Part shown: in pieces, positions 8,277 through 16,700 of the stretch
Layout: each line of letters starts with the position of its first letter
How positions within the stretch are numbered: position 1 is the stretch's first letter
DNA from: Iodidimonas sp. SYSU 1G8
GTDB lineage: Bacteria; Pseudomonadota; Alphaproteobacteria; SMXS01
Length of the DNA: 64,000 nt
Reading direction: 5' to 3'
Assembly (NCBI RefSeq): GCF_039655775.1
Contig: NZ_JBBYXJ010000002.1
Span: forward strand, 1-64,000
Program-made: the position numbers and the translations under genes
Notes under the pieces: generated by a model
Seen by the model: only the letters and a program-made list of their open reading frames with translations
Told to the model about the DNA's origin: nothing
The model's database searches: none

Positions 8277-9134
8277 TCACTCTCCCTGTTGGTGTGCCGC
8301 GATCATATCGGCCAAACCGTAAACCGCTACCGCATTGTCGCGCAGGAACGGCGCCCAGAGATGATCGCGCAGCGGCAGGTCGTTCATCTCGCCGAAGACC
8401 CGGTCCCAGCCGAGTAGCGGATAGTAACCGGCGAACAGCAGTTTTTCGGGCGCCCGTTTGTTGCAGAACTCGATGACATCGCGCGGATAGTATTTCGGCG
8501 CGAAGGCCGAGGTGGAATAGAACAGGTTCGGCCATTTCAGCAGCAGCTTGCAGCACAGCGCCGTCCACGGCTCGCCGCCATGGCGCATGACGATCTTCAG
8601 TTCGGGAAAGAACCAGGCGATCTCGTCGAGCAGGCCCGGGTGCTGGAACTTGTACGGCACGCGCGGCCCGGGCACGCCGACGAACACGTTGATCGGCAGG
8701 TCCAGCTCGATGCACTTGGCATAGACCGGGTACCATTTCTTGTCGTCCAGCGCGGCGGGCGGGTTGATGAAGCCGGGCGCCACGGTGACCGATTTCACGT
8801 TGCGGTGAAGCGCCGCCATGCACCCGATGGCGCGGACCGCCTCCATGCCCCGGTTGCAGTCGATCCACACCTCGCCGATGAACCGGTCCGGCCAGCGCTC
8901 GAACAGGGCCAGCGCCGGCTCGGGATTGTCGGGATCGACCCGGATCTGCGCGATCGCCACATTGTGAGCGTCCATGGCCTCGATGACACGCGCCGGGTCC
9001 TTCGCCTCGTCCTTGCGCCCGCCGCCATCCCCGAACAGGTAATCGACCGGATTACCCGTCGCGGGCTGTCCCTTGACCGGCGAGGCGAGCCGGTTGCTCC
9101 ACACGCCGGGCTCGCCCAGCGGCAAGGACACCAT
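8277..9134 (-). CDS. Amidohydrolase-2-like TIM-barrel protein lacking metal ligands
   Basis: The 285-residue body matches COG2159-type amidohydrolases: RFIGEVWID, VTVAPGF, the strand with IVMRHGGEPWT, and a C-terminal LLFAGYYPLLGW. In active members the N-terminus carries a metal-binding His-X-His after IDAD, and the last motif reads SDYP. Here those positions read IDLMVSL and AGYYP, so metal ligands appear lost. The start is unclear. Codons for PTIPAIDL continue upstream of ATG 9134 in frame, while the ATG with a good Shine-Dalgarno (AGGGGAG, ATG at 9178) is in another frame and meets a stop. Either translation starts at 9134 or there is a frameshift near 9150-9178. Confidence 0.75.
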   Translation of the reverse strand: MVSLPLGEPGVWSNRLASPVKGQPATGNPVDYLFGDGGGRKDEAKDPARVIEAMDAHNVAIAQIRVDPDNPEPALALFERWPDRFIGEVWIDCNRGMEAVRAIGCMAALHRNVKSVTVAPGFINPPAALDDKKWYPVYAKCIELDLPINVFVGVPGPRVPYKFQHPGLLDEIAWFFPELKIVMRHGGEPWTALCCKLLLKWPNLFYSTSAFAPKYYPRDVIEFCNKRAPEKLLFAGYYPLLGWDRVFGEMNDLPLRDHLWAPFLRDNAVAVYGLADMIAAHQQGE

Positions 9135-9238
9135 CAGATCGATGGCCGGTATCGTCGGTGGTCTCGGTATGGCGGCATCTCCCCTGTTGAAGGGATGCTA
9201 GCCACTGGTCCGGGCGCCGACAAGCATGGCCCGGGCTG

Positions 9239-9445
9239 CTAGTCCTTCAGCATGTTCATGGCGGCCTGGCGCTCGCCGGGCTTCAGCTTCAGGAACAGGG
9301 TGCGCGCCTTCTTGATGTCGGCGGCCGCGCCGCTTTCCGAGGCGGTGCGCAGCGCCACCACGGTGGGATGGGCGGCGCTGAGGATGAAGGTCAGCGCCTT
9401 GGCCAGGCGGCCCATGGCGACCTGGTCGATGGCTGTGTCGGTCAT
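9239..9445 (-). CDS. Small protein of unknown function
   Basis: A 68-residue soluble protein (MTDTAIDQVAMGRLAK to AAMNMLKD), predicted mostly helical, with a basic C-terminal half (KKARTLFLKLKPGERQ). It has no Cys, signal peptide or membrane segment. It lies between the amidohydrolase-like gene and the aldehyde dehydrogenase on the same strand. The family is not recognised; codon use is like the neighbours, which supports a real gene. Confidence 0.55.
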   Translation of the reverse strand: MTDTAIDQVAMGRLAKALTFILSAAHPTVVALRTASESGAAADIKKARTLFLKLKPGERQAAMNMLKD

Positions 9446-9487
9446 GCTGCGCTCTCGTCTTGTCCCCGGTGATCTCCGGGTTCTACC

Positions 9488-10897
9488 CTATTTGCCGATC
9501 ATCATGGCGGCGATTCTTTCCAGCCCGGCGCCGAAGGGCGGGCGCAGCGCGCCGCCCAGATTGAAGCGCGACTGGCGCAGCACCGACTTGGCGTGGCTGA
9601 AGGTGCGGAAACCCGCCTCGCCATGATAGGCGCCGATACCGCTGGGGCCGACGCCGCCAAAAGGCAGTTCCTCGACCGCCACATGCAGGATGGTGTCGTT
9701 CACGGTCATGCCGCCGGCCGTGGTGCGCGCGATCACGCGCCGCTGCGCCGCCTTGTCGTCGCTGAAGTGATAGAGCGCCAGCGGCCGGTCGTGGGCGTTG
9801 ATGTAGTCGATGGCCTCGTCCAGCGCGCCATAGGTCTTCACCGGCAGCACCGGGCCGAAGATTTCCTCCTGCATCACCTTCATGTCGTCTGTCACGTCCA
9901 GGATGAGGGTCGGGGCGATCTTGCGCTGGTTGCCCAGATCCTCGCCGCCCGGATTGATCGGCTCGATCCGCGCGCCTCGCGCGCGTGCATCCTCGATCAG
10001 CCCGTTGATCCGCTCGAAATGCCGGTCCGCGACGATCGAGGTATAGTCCGGGTTAGCGGCCAGCGTCGGGTACATGCCGCTGATCCGCGACGACAGCGCA
10101 CGGGCAAAGGCATCGGCCTTGCCCTCCGGGACGAACACATAGTCCGGCGCGATGCAGGTCTGGCCGGCATTCAGCATCTTGCCCAGCGCGATGGAGCCCG
10201 CGGCCCTGTCGAGATCGTAGTCCTCGCCGATGATGACCGGCGACTTGCCGCCCAGCTCCAGCGTCACCGGCACCAGGTTCTCGGCGGCGGCCATCATGAC
10301 CCGCCGGCCCGTCGCGGTGGAGCCGGTGAACATCAGATGATCGAATTTCTGGCGGCTGAATTCGGCGGCCACGTCCGGCCCGCCCTCGATCACCGCGACC
10401 TGCTCCTCGCTGAACACCTCGCCCAGCATGCGGGCCATCAGCGCCGACGCCCCCGGCGTGAACTCGGATGGCTTGAGCATCACCCGGTTGCCCGCCGCCA
10501 GCGCCTGTCCCAGCGGCACCAGCGCCAGCTGGAACGGATAATTCCACGGCGCCATGATGCCGATCACGCCCAGGGGCTGGTAATGCACCGCCGCCGAGGC
10601 GAAGGGATGCTGCAGCCGGCTGAGCGGCCGCCGCGCCGGCCGCATCCAGGAGGCGAGGTGCTTTTTCGCGTGTTTGAGCGACATCACCGTGGCCATGGTC
10701 TCGGCCAACAGGGTCTCGTGTCGGCTGCGGTTGCCGAAATCCTCGCTCAGCACCTCGCCCATGTCGCGCTGATACTTGCGCACCTGGCCTTCCAACGCCG
10801 ACAGATGCGCCTTGCGCTCGGCCAGCGTCGGCGGCCCATCGCGCAGGAAGGCGCGCCGCTGGATGCCAAGGATCTCGTCGATGGATCGCCCGCTCAT
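9488..10897 (-). CDS. calB: Coniferyl-aldehyde dehydrogenase-type aldehyde dehydrogenase
   Basis: A 469-residue ALDH that oxidises an aldehyde to a carboxylic acid with NAD(P). It shows APWNYPFQ with Asn119, FTGSTATGRRV (cofactor turn), general base Glu214 in LELGGKSP and catalytic Cys248 in NAGQTCIAPDY. The short N-terminus, the CIAPDYV context and C-terminal features such as LPFGGVGPSGIGAYHG resemble coniferyl-aldehyde dehydrogenases, which act in phenylpropanoid breakdown; other medium-chain aldehydes are possible. GGAGG lies just upstream of ATG 10897. It is divergent from the ABM gene across a 141-base gap. Confidence 0.85.
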   Translation of the reverse strand: MSGRSIDEILGIQRRAFLRDGPPTLAERKAHLSALEGQVRKYQRDMGEVLSEDFGNRSRHETLLAETMATVMSLKHAKKHLASWMRPARRPLSRLQHPFASAAVHYQPLGVIGIMAPWNYPFQLALVPLGQALAAGNRVMLKPSEFTPGASALMARMLGEVFSEEQVAVIEGGPDVAAEFSRQKFDHLMFTGSTATGRRVMMAAAENLVPVTLELGGKSPVIIGEDYDLDRAAGSIALGKMLNAGQTCIAPDYVFVPEGKADAFARALSSRISGMYPTLAANPDYTSIVADRHFERINGLIEDARARGARIEPINPGGEDLGNQRKIAPTLILDVTDDMKVMQEEIFGPVLPVKTYGALDEAIDYINAHDRPLALYHFSDDKAAQRRVIARTTAGGMTVNDTILHVAVEELPFGGVGPSGIGAYHGEAGFRTFSHAKSVLRQSRFNLGGALRPPFGAGLERIAAMMIGK

Positions 10898-11038
10898 GCA
10901 TAGCCTCCATTGGAATGGCGCGCATTCTACGCTGTGTTACCGATAAGTAAATTGCTGCTGTTCCGGATCGGTGCTCGACGCCATTCCCCACGGCGGCGCG
11001 GCGGGCTAGGGTGCGGCGACGCAACGAGGGAGAATCCA

Positions 11039-11329
11039 ATGATTGAAATGCTGATCCGTTTGAAAGTGGCCGAAGGCAAGGTGGAGGAATTCGAGGCGCT
11101 GGTGGCCGGGCTGGTCGCCGACATCTATGCCAACGAGCCCGATCCCAAGCTCTACGCCGTCCGCAAGGTCGCGGGCGCGCCGCGCACCTATGTCTATTTC
11201 ATCTCCTTCACGGACAAGGACGCCTATGACCGCTACGTCAACGCGCCCTATCACAAGCAGGTCGCGCCGCCGATCATGGCCTGCCTCGATGGTGATCCCG
11301 TCTATGAGACGCTCGAAGGGTTCTACTGA
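11039..11329 (+). CDS. Antibiotic-biosynthesis-monooxygenase (ABM) domain protein
   Basis: A 96-residue dimeric alpha/beta-barrel protein: MIEMLIRLKVAEGKVEEFEAL, with YAVRKVAGAPRTYVYFISFTD as the strand pair and DRYVNAPYHKQVAPPI as the conserved helix. ABM proteins act as cofactor-free monooxygenases on quinols or as isomerase-like barrels. GAGGGAGA precedes the ATG. Its end overlaps the start of the small membrane protein. A role in aromatic or quinone metabolism fits the neighbours but is inferred. Confidence 0.82.
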   Translation: MIEMLIRLKVAEGKVEEFEALVAGLVADIYANEPDPKLYAVRKVAGAPRTYVYFISFTDKDAYDRYVNAPYHKQVAPPIMACLDGDPVYETLEGFY

Positions 11330-11675
11330 TCCGGACCACGGCCGCGCCCTCGGGCGCATCAGGCTGGCGCACACCGTCATCTGGGCGGTGTTCGCCGGCG
11401 CGATCCTGCTGATCCCCGTCGCGGTCGCGTCAGGCCGTCTGGGTCTTGCCGCATGTCTCAGCGCGCTCGTCTGGATCGAGGTCGCCGTGCTGGCCGCGAA
11501 CGGCATGCGCTGCCCGCTGACCGGCATCGCGGCGCGCTACACCGAGGATAGGTCCGACAATTTCGACATCATCCTCCCGCTCTGGCTGGCGCGTCACAAC
11601 AAGACGCTGTTCGGCACGCTCTTCGCGGCAGACCAGGCCTATCTACTCTGGGACCTGGTGTCGCGCGGCGCTTGA
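11304..11675 (+). CDS. Small integral membrane protein (CPLT motif)
   Basis: About 123 residues in a different frame from the ABM gene, overlapping its last 26 bases. Two hydrophobic helices (TVIWAVFAGAILLIPVAVA and GLAACLSALVWIEVAVLAA) are followed by GMRCPLTGIAARYTEDRSDNFDIILPLW and a C-terminal half-helix. The CPLT motif recalls DUF2784-type inner-membrane proteins, though I cannot confirm the family. The start is uncertain (ATG 11289 or 11304; neither has a strong ribosome site). Function unknown. Confidence 0.6.
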   Translation: MRRSKGSTDPDHGRALGRIRLAHTVIWAVFAGAILLIPVAVASGRLGLAACLSALVWIEVAVLAANGMRCPLTGIAARYTEDRSDNFDIILPLWLARHNKTLFGTLFAADQAYLLWDLVSRGA

Positions 11676-11731
11676 ATTGTTCCCGTAATGTTCTATCATG
11701 GCCGCAGGTATTTCGGCGAATGGTATGGTCC

Positions 11732-12874
11732 ATGCAGGTTTGGTCGGTCGGCATTGAAGGCTATCGCAGCATCCGGCGGCTTAACTTTCCCCTGAAGCGG
11801 CTGAACGTGTTCATCGGCGAGAACGGCGTCGGCAAGACCAACCTCTATCGCGGCCTGCAACTGGTTCAGGCGGCGGCGCTGGGCACGCTGACCCGCGAGC
11901 TGGCCATGGAAGGCGGCATGGAAAGCGCCCTCTGGGCCGGCCCGCGCAAGAAGAACGACAAGGCGCGGATCAGGCTTCATGCCGATGTAGGCGCCCTGAC
12001 ATCCGACTACGCCTACCGTGTCGAGGCCGGGCTTGTGCAGCAGGCCGGCGGCACGACCATCGGCGCAGGGTTCCTGCGCGAACCGCAGGTGAAGGAGGAG
12101 GAACTGATCTTCCTTGGCGGACGGCGTGCCGAAACCCTCCTGGTTCGACGCGGACCCGCCGGCTATGCACGCGACGAGAGCGGCGTGCGAGTCGATCTGG
12201 ACAACGACCTCCTGCCCAGCGAGACCGCGCTCGCTAGCCTGAAGGATCCCGGCCGGTATCCCGACCTGCATGTGGTGCGCGCCGCCATGACGGACTGGCG
12301 CTTCTACCACTCATTCCGGACAGACCCGCAATCGCCGCTGCGCCATCCGTGTCTGGCTGTCACCTCGCCGACCATGTCGTCCGACGGATCGGACCTGGCG
12401 GCGGTCTTCGCGACCTTGGCGCATATCAGGCAGGATACGGCCGATCTGGATAGGGCGATCGCCGATGCCTTTCCGGGTGCCAGGCTGTGGGCCCGAACAC
12501 CGGGCCGCACCGCCTCGTTCGGCATGGTCTATGAAGAATTTCCCAAGCGGGTGTTCGATGCGTCCGAGCTTTCGGACGGCACGCTGCGGTTCCTGGCGCT
12601 GGCGGGCGCGCTGCTGGGCTACCGGCTGCCGGCGCTGGTGGCGCTGAACGAGCCCGAGACCAGCCTGCATCCGGACCTGCTGCCGGCGCTGGGACGGCTG
12701 ATCGCCAAGGCGGCCGAACGGACGCAGGTATGGGTGGTCACCCATTCCCAGATCCTCGCCGACACGCTGGAGGACGCCACCGGCGTCCAGCCGCGCCGGG
12801 TCTACAAACAGGACGGCGAGACCCTGATCGAGGGCATCTCCTCCCTGGGCGAGGTGGACGACGACGACGGTTGA
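11732..12874 (+). CDS. AAA15/RecF-like predicted ATPase
   Basis: A 380-residue SMC/ABC-type ATPase. Walker A GENGVGKT is at residues 29-36 after an N-terminal EGYRSIRRL strand. The signature-like region is ELSDGTLRFLALAGALL, and Walker B with catalytic Glu is LVALNEPETSLHP, followed by the switch segment VWVVTHSQI. This layout matches the COG4637/AAA_21 group of stand-alone ATPases. There is no TOPRIM or nuclease domain, so it is not a complete OLD nuclease. It is the first of two plus-strand genes with the OsmC gene 36 bases downstream. Role unknown. Confidence 0.8.
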   Translation: MQVWSVGIEGYRSIRRLNFPLKRLNVFIGENGVGKTNLYRGLQLVQAAALGTLTRELAMEGGMESALWAGPRKKNDKARIRLHADVGALTSDYAYRVEAGLVQQAGGTTIGAGFLREPQVKEEELIFLGGRRAETLLVRRGPAGYARDESGVRVDLDNDLLPSETALASLKDPGRYPDLHVVRAAMTDWRFYHSFRTDPQSPLRHPCLAVTSPTMSSDGSDLAAVFATLAHIRQDTADLDRAIADAFPGARLWARTPGRTASFGMVYEEFPKRVFDASELSDGTLRFLALAGALLGYRLPALVALNEPETSLHPDLLPALGRLIAKAAERTQVWVVTHSQILADTLEDATGVQPRRVYKQDGETLIEGISSLGEVDDDDG

Positions 12875-12910
12875 GTGCCATCATGCGCCTCTGCAAGAGG
12901 AGAACCGCTC

Positions 12911-13399
12911 ATGGCACGCGTCCAGGTCACCCAGAAATCCGCGCCCTTTCAGGTCGCGGTGAAAGCCGGCAAATACAGCCTGACCGCCGATGAACCGGCC
13001 GCGCTGGGCGGCGGCGGCACCGGTCCCGCGCCCTATGACCTGCTGCTGGGCAGTCTGGGCGCCTGCACCGCCATCACCCTGCGCATGTACGCCGAACGCA
13101 AGGGCTGGGCGCTGGACGGGGTCACCATCGACCTCGCCCACCGCAAGGAGGACAAGCGCTCGAAGATCGAGCGGCGGCTGCATCTGTTCGGCGCTCTGGA
13201 CGATGAGCAGCGCGCGCGGCTGGCGGATATCGCCGAACGCACGCCGGTCACCCTGACCCTGAAGGACGGCGCGGACATCGACACCATCCTGTCGCCCGCG
13301 GAAGAGACACCCGCCGTGCTCGACGACCGGCTGGATCAGGCGCTGGACGAAAGCTTTCCGGCCAGCGACCCGCCGGCCGTGTCGCCGCGCGTCGACTGA
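12911..13399 (+). CDS. OsmC-like protein, second cysteine missing
   Basis: 162 residues. OsmC/Ohr proteins reduce organic hydroperoxides through a Cys pair. The first cysteine is present (Cys52 in LGSLGACTAITL), but where YhfA-type members have CPVH the sequence reads AERTPVTLTL, so the second Cys and His are absent. The C-terminus has a tail, LDQALDESFPASDPPAVSP, that I recall from several unrelated alphaproteobacterial proteins. AAGAGGAG precedes the ATG. It may be catalytically altered or act as a binding protein. Confidence 0.82.
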   Translation: MARVQVTQKSAPFQVAVKAGKYSLTADEPAALGGGGTGPAPYDLLLGSLGACTAITLRMYAERKGWALDGVTIDLAHRKEDKRSKIERRLHLFGALDDEQRARLADIAERTPVTLTLKDGADIDTILSPAEETPAVLDDRLDQALDESFPASDPPAVSPRVD

Positions 13400-14167
13400 T
13401 CAGCGGCCGCCGGCCACTTCCAGCCATTGGCCCGTCGTCCATTCGGCGGCGGGCGAGGCAAAGAACACGGCCGCGGCCGCCACGTCCGACGGCTGGCCGA
13501 TCCGGCCCAGCGGAATTTCGGCGTCCGCGTAGGCCTGGGCCGAGGCTTGGTCCATGCCGAGGGATTCGGTCAGCAGATCGGTGTAGATCTCACCCGGCGC
13601 GATGCAGTTCACGGTGATGCGGCGCGGCGCCAGTTCCACCGCCAGCGTGCGGCCCATGGCGATGATGCCCGCGTTCCCCGCGCCATAGCAGCCGAAGCCC
13701 GGATAGGGATGGGTCGCGGCGATGGACACGATGTTGACGATGCGCCCGCCATCGCGCATGCGCCTCGCCGCTTCCTGCGAGCCCTGGAACTTGTGACGCA
13801 TGTTCAGATTGATCTGCTCGTCCCATTTCTCGAGCGTGATCTCGTCCAGCGTGTAGCCGCGCCGGTCCGTGTTGCCGCCCGCATTGTTCACCATGATGTC
13901 GAGATGCCCGAAATGCTCGATCACCGCATCGAGCGCCGCCGGAATGGCCGCACCGTCCATGACGTCGCCGGTCAGCGCCAGGCCACGGCGCCCGAGCGCC
14001 CCGATTTCGAGCGCGACGGCGTCCACATCCGCCTGCCGGCGCGCCAGCACGGCGACGTCGGCGCCGCATTCGGCCAGCGCCAGCGCGATGCCGCGGCCGA
14101 TCCCGCGCCCGCCGCCGGTGACCAGCGCGACCTTGCCGTCGAGCCGGAACCGTTCATGCATGTTCAT
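13400..14167 (-). CDS. SDR-family oxidoreductase with Asn in place of catalytic Lys
   Basis: A 255-residue short-chain dehydrogenase fold. The cofactor loop TGGGRGIG spans residues 17-24, NNAG spans 94-97, and Ser148 and Tyr161 are in place. The YxxxK motif instead reads YGAGN, with an AAC codon at residue 165. In classical SDRs this Lys lowers the Tyr pKa and holds the nicotinamide ribose, so activity may be weak or different. The last residue is only 1-2 bases from the OsmC stop (convergent). The SnoaL-like gene lies 50 bases upstream on the same strand, suggesting a shared pathway. Confidence 0.83.
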   Translation of the reverse strand: MNMHERFRLDGKVALVTGGGRGIGRGIALALAECGADVAVLARRQADVDAVALEIGALGRRGLALTGDVMDGAAIPAALDAVIEHFGHLDIMVNNAGGNTDRRGYTLDEITLEKWDEQINLNMRHKFQGSQEAARRMRDGGRIVNIVSIAATHPYPGFGCYGAGNAGIIAMGRTLAVELAPRRITVNCIAPGEIYTDLLTESLGMDQASAQAYADAEIPLGRIGQPSDVAAAAVFFASPAAEWTTGQWLEVAGGR

Positions 14168-14217
14168 GGCGACTGCCCCCTCTTCTCTCGATCATTAGAG
14201 ACGCCGCCGAGACCCCT

Positions 14218-14775
14218 TCAGCCCCGGTTGAAGCGCCAGTACAGCGGATGCCGCGGGTTCAGCCGGCCCCGGTCGTTCAGCCCGGCGACGAATCCCGAAA
14301 CCGTATCGGCGGGCGCCGTGTCGGTATAGCGGAAATCGCAGATCAGCACCCGGCGGGCCACGCGCCATTCGCCGCCGCGCCGCTCGAACACATCCAGATA
14401 GCGGCCGCCGATGAACTGGGCTTCCATGTCGCCGGTCACGTTGGGCTGGGTGCTGCCGCCGAGGAAATAGCACTCGGCGTTGGCGCTGTCCGGCCCGGTC
14501 AGGCTGACGGTCTGGCCCGAGATCGCGTGCCAGGGACGGCAGCCGGACGACCGGCTGATGTCGACCAGCACCTTCACGAACTCGTCGCCCCGGCCGACGA
14601 AGAAGCCGTAATCCACGTCGGCGTCCGGCCAGAACACTTCGGCCAGCAGCGACTCGTCGTCCCAGTCCAGCGCGCGGCCATAGCGCAATTGCTGGTCGCG
14701 GATGGCCTGAATGGCGTCCAGTTCGGCGAGGCGTCTGGCCATCGCTTCCATGTCGAAGGTCGTCGTCGCGCTCAT
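14218..14775 (-). CDS. SnoaL-like (NTF2-fold) protein
   Basis: A 185-residue protein: a helical start (RRLAELDAIQAIRDQQLRYG), then ALDWDDESLLAEVFWPDADVDYG and the curved sheet, ending with GRYLDVFERRGGEWRVARR and ICDFRY. This matches SnoaL_4-type cone-fold proteins found with steroid, polyketide and aromatic degradation enzymes, where they act as hydratases, isomerases or dehydratases. GAAGGGGAG supports the ATG at 14775. It is probably co-transcribed with the SDR downstream. The reaction cannot be told from sequence. Confidence 0.8.
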   Translation of the reverse strand: MSATTTFDMEAMARRLAELDAIQAIRDQQLRYGRALDWDDESLLAEVFWPDADVDYGFFVGRGDEFVKVLVDISRSSGCRPWHAISGQTVSLTGPDSANAECYFLGGSTQPNVTGDMEAQFIGGRYLDVFERRGGEWRVARRVLICDFRYTDTAPADTVSGFVAGLNDRGRLNPRHPLYWRFNRG

Positions 14776-14882
14776 CGGTCTCCCCTTCGTTGAGCGGCGC
14801 GCCGGAAACACGCCTTCCGGCGTTCCATCGTTCTCCCCACTTGGATAGGATGTCCCGAGTTGGGGAGCGGGAGAAGCATTAA

Positions 14883-15797
14883 ATGAGTCCTTTGAAGCTG
14901 AGCGTCATCATCACCAGCCAGGACTGGGCCACGCCGCATCTGGAGGAGATCGACGCCACCGCGCTGCACGGGCTCTACGTCGCCGATCACCCGTCTTTCC
15001 CCGTCACCGAATCCTGGACATGGCTGGCCTACGCGGCGGCCAGGACCCGCCGGATCAGGCTGGGCACCCATGTCACGGGCGCGCCCTTCTATCATCCGAC
15101 GCGGCTCGCCAAGCAGGTGGCCAGCGTCGACGCCCTGTCGAACGGGCGCGCCGTGCTGGGTATCGGCACCGCCTACGAGGTGCAGGACTTCATGCCCTAC
15201 GGCTTTCCCATGGCCGGATTCCGCGACCGGGTCGAGTATCTGGAGGAAAGCCTGGTCATCATCAAGCAGCTGTTCACGGGCCGGATCGACGGCTTCCGGG
15301 GCCGCTTCCATACCTATGAGGGCGAGGCGGATTTCGCGCCGGTGCCGGTCAACGGGTCGGTGCCGATCTGGATCGGCCTGAACAAGGCGGGCCTTGCCCT
15401 GCAGGTCGCCGCGCGGCACGCCGACGCCATCAACACCTGGCAGCTGTCGCCCGACCAGGTGCGCGAGATCGCCGGGCCGCTGGCCGAGGCGGTGGAGAAG
15501 GCCGGCCGCACGGCGGGCGACGTGGCGATCACCTGCGACGTGGTCATGGCGCGCGGCGCCGACACCAAGGGCGCCGAGGACCTCGCCCACCGCATCCGCG
15601 ACATGGCGCGCGGCTGGGGCCGCAAGGACTCGGTCACCGACTGGGGCGTCGGCGGCGTGCTGCACGGCGACGGCGACGCCATGCTGGAGCAGCTCCAGCG
15701 CTTCGCCGACGCCGGCTGCAGCGAGGTCACGGTCTCGGCCTCCAGCATCGAGGACGTGCGCTGGGTCGACGAGAACGTGGCGCGGCGGCTGGCGTGA
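14883..15797 (+). CDS. LLM-class flavin-dependent oxidoreductase
   Basis: A 304-residue luciferase-like TIM barrel. Diagnostic stretches are IRLGTHVTGAPFYHPTRLAKQ, SNGRAVLGIGTAY, EYLEESLVIIKQLFTG and VPIWIGLNKAGLALQVAARHADAIN. Members use FMN or F420 for monooxygenation or reduction of small organics; the cofactor cannot be assigned here. A GAGCGGGAGA ribosome site lies upstream. The stop overlaps the GTG of the next gene. The combination with P450, SnoaL and SDR genes suggests oxidative catabolism. Confidence 0.87.
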   Translation: MSPLKLSVIITSQDWATPHLEEIDATALHGLYVADHPSFPVTESWTWLAYAAARTRRIRLGTHVTGAPFYHPTRLAKQVASVDALSNGRAVLGIGTAYEVQDFMPYGFPMAGFRDRVEYLEESLVIIKQLFTGRIDGFRGRFHTYEGEADFAPVPVNGSVPIWIGLNKAGLALQVAARHADAINTWQLSPDQVREIAGPLAEAVEKAGRTAGDVAITCDVVMARGADTKGAEDLAHRIRDMARGWGRKDSVTDWGVGGVLHGDGDAMLEQLQRFADAGCSEVTVSASSIEDVRWVDENVARRLA

Positions 15798-16216
15798 GCT
15801 CGCTGCTCTACTTCGCCTATGGCCGCAACATGCACCCGGCGATCATGGCCCAGCGCTGTCCGGCCGCCGGCTTCGTGGGACCGTCGGCGCTGCCCGGACA
15901 CCGGCTGCTGATCAACACGCGCGGCGTCAGCACCATCGTGCCCGAGGCGGGACAGATCGTGCATGGCGTGCTGTGGCGCCTGACGCCCGCCTGCGAGGCC
16001 GCGCTGGACGAGATCGAGGGCGTGGCGCGCGGCGTCTACCACCGGGAGATGGTGCGGCCATCCGGAGCGGCGGCGGCGGCGATGGCCTATGTGGCGAGCG
16101 ATATCGCCCCCGCCCTGCCCCGCGAAGGCTATCTGGAATCGCTGGAAGAGGCGGCGGCCCATCACGGCTTCCCCGAGCCCTACCGGCTCTATCTGGCGGG
16201 ATTGCGCCGTCCCTGA
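15794..16216 (+). CDS. Gamma-glutamylcyclotransferase-like (GGCT/AIG2) protein
   Basis: 140 residues. The N-terminal YFAYGRNM corresponds to the YGSN substrate loop of the GGCT fold, with Arg11 replacing the usual Ser. LDEIEGVARGVYHRE matches the conserved region with the acidic catalytic residue. The GTG start overlaps the previous stop (GTGA), which argues for translational coupling with the LLM oxidoreductase. Family members cleave gamma-glutamyl amines or glutathione-like substrates; the altered loop makes the substrate uncertain. Confidence 0.75.
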   Translation: MSSLLYFAYGRNMHPAIMAQRCPAAGFVGPSALPGHRLLINTRGVSTIVPEAGQIVHGVLWRLTPACEAALDEIEGVARGVYHREMVRPSGAAAAAMAYVASDIAPALPREGYLESLEEAAAHHGFPEPYRLYLAGLRRP

Positions 16217-16283
16217 TCGAAGACGGTTTCGCGGCGCGCCCGCCGGCGCTAGATTGCCGCCCGCGCAACACGAGGAACACGCC

Positions 16284-16700
16284 ATGAAAGCCCGCATCAA
16301 GTGGATCGAGGACCGCAATTTCCTGGGCCAGTCCGACACCGGCCACGCCGTGGTCATGGGCAGCATGGGCGGCAAGACCGGCGTCGCCATCGCGCCGACC
16401 CCCATGGAGATGATCCTGATGGGTCTGGGCGGCTGCACCTCCTATGACGTGGTGCACATCCTCGAGCGCGGCCGCGAATCCATCATCGACTGCGCCGTCG
16501 AGATCGAAGCGGAGCGGGCGGCGGAAGACCCGAAGATCTTCACCCGCATCCACCTGCATTTCCTGCTGACCGGCAAGGCCCTCAACCCCGCCAAGGTGGA
16601 ACGCGCCATCGCCCTGTCGGCGGAGAAGTACTGCTCGGCCTCGGCCATGCTCGCCAAGGCGGCCGACATCACCCACGATTTCGAGATCGTCGAGGGCTAG
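16284..16700 (+). CDS. OsmC-family peroxiredoxin-like protein
   Basis: 138 residues, the YhfA/OsmC-like type with both cysteines: Cys51 in GLGGCTSYDVV and Cys117 in EKYCSASAML. Such proteins reduce organic or fatty-acid hydroperoxides in the cytoplasm. CGAGGAAC precedes the ATG. Unlike the OsmC protein at 12911-13399, this one keeps the complete active site. It lies between the GGCT-like gene and the P450 and may protect against peroxide by-products, though this is inferred from position only. Confidence 0.85.
   Translation: MKARIKWIEDRNFLGQSDTGHAVVMGSMGGKTGVAIAPTPMEMILMGLGGCTSYDVVHILERGRESIIDCAVEIEAERAAEDPKIFTRIHLHFLLTGKALNPAKVERAIALSAEKYCSASAMLAKAADITHDFEIVEG

Noticed and set aside
11732-12874. 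Complete OLD-family or other defence ATPase-nuclease system
   Set aside because: Only the ATPase domain is present, with no TOPRIM/nuclease partner next to it, so a defence role is not supported.
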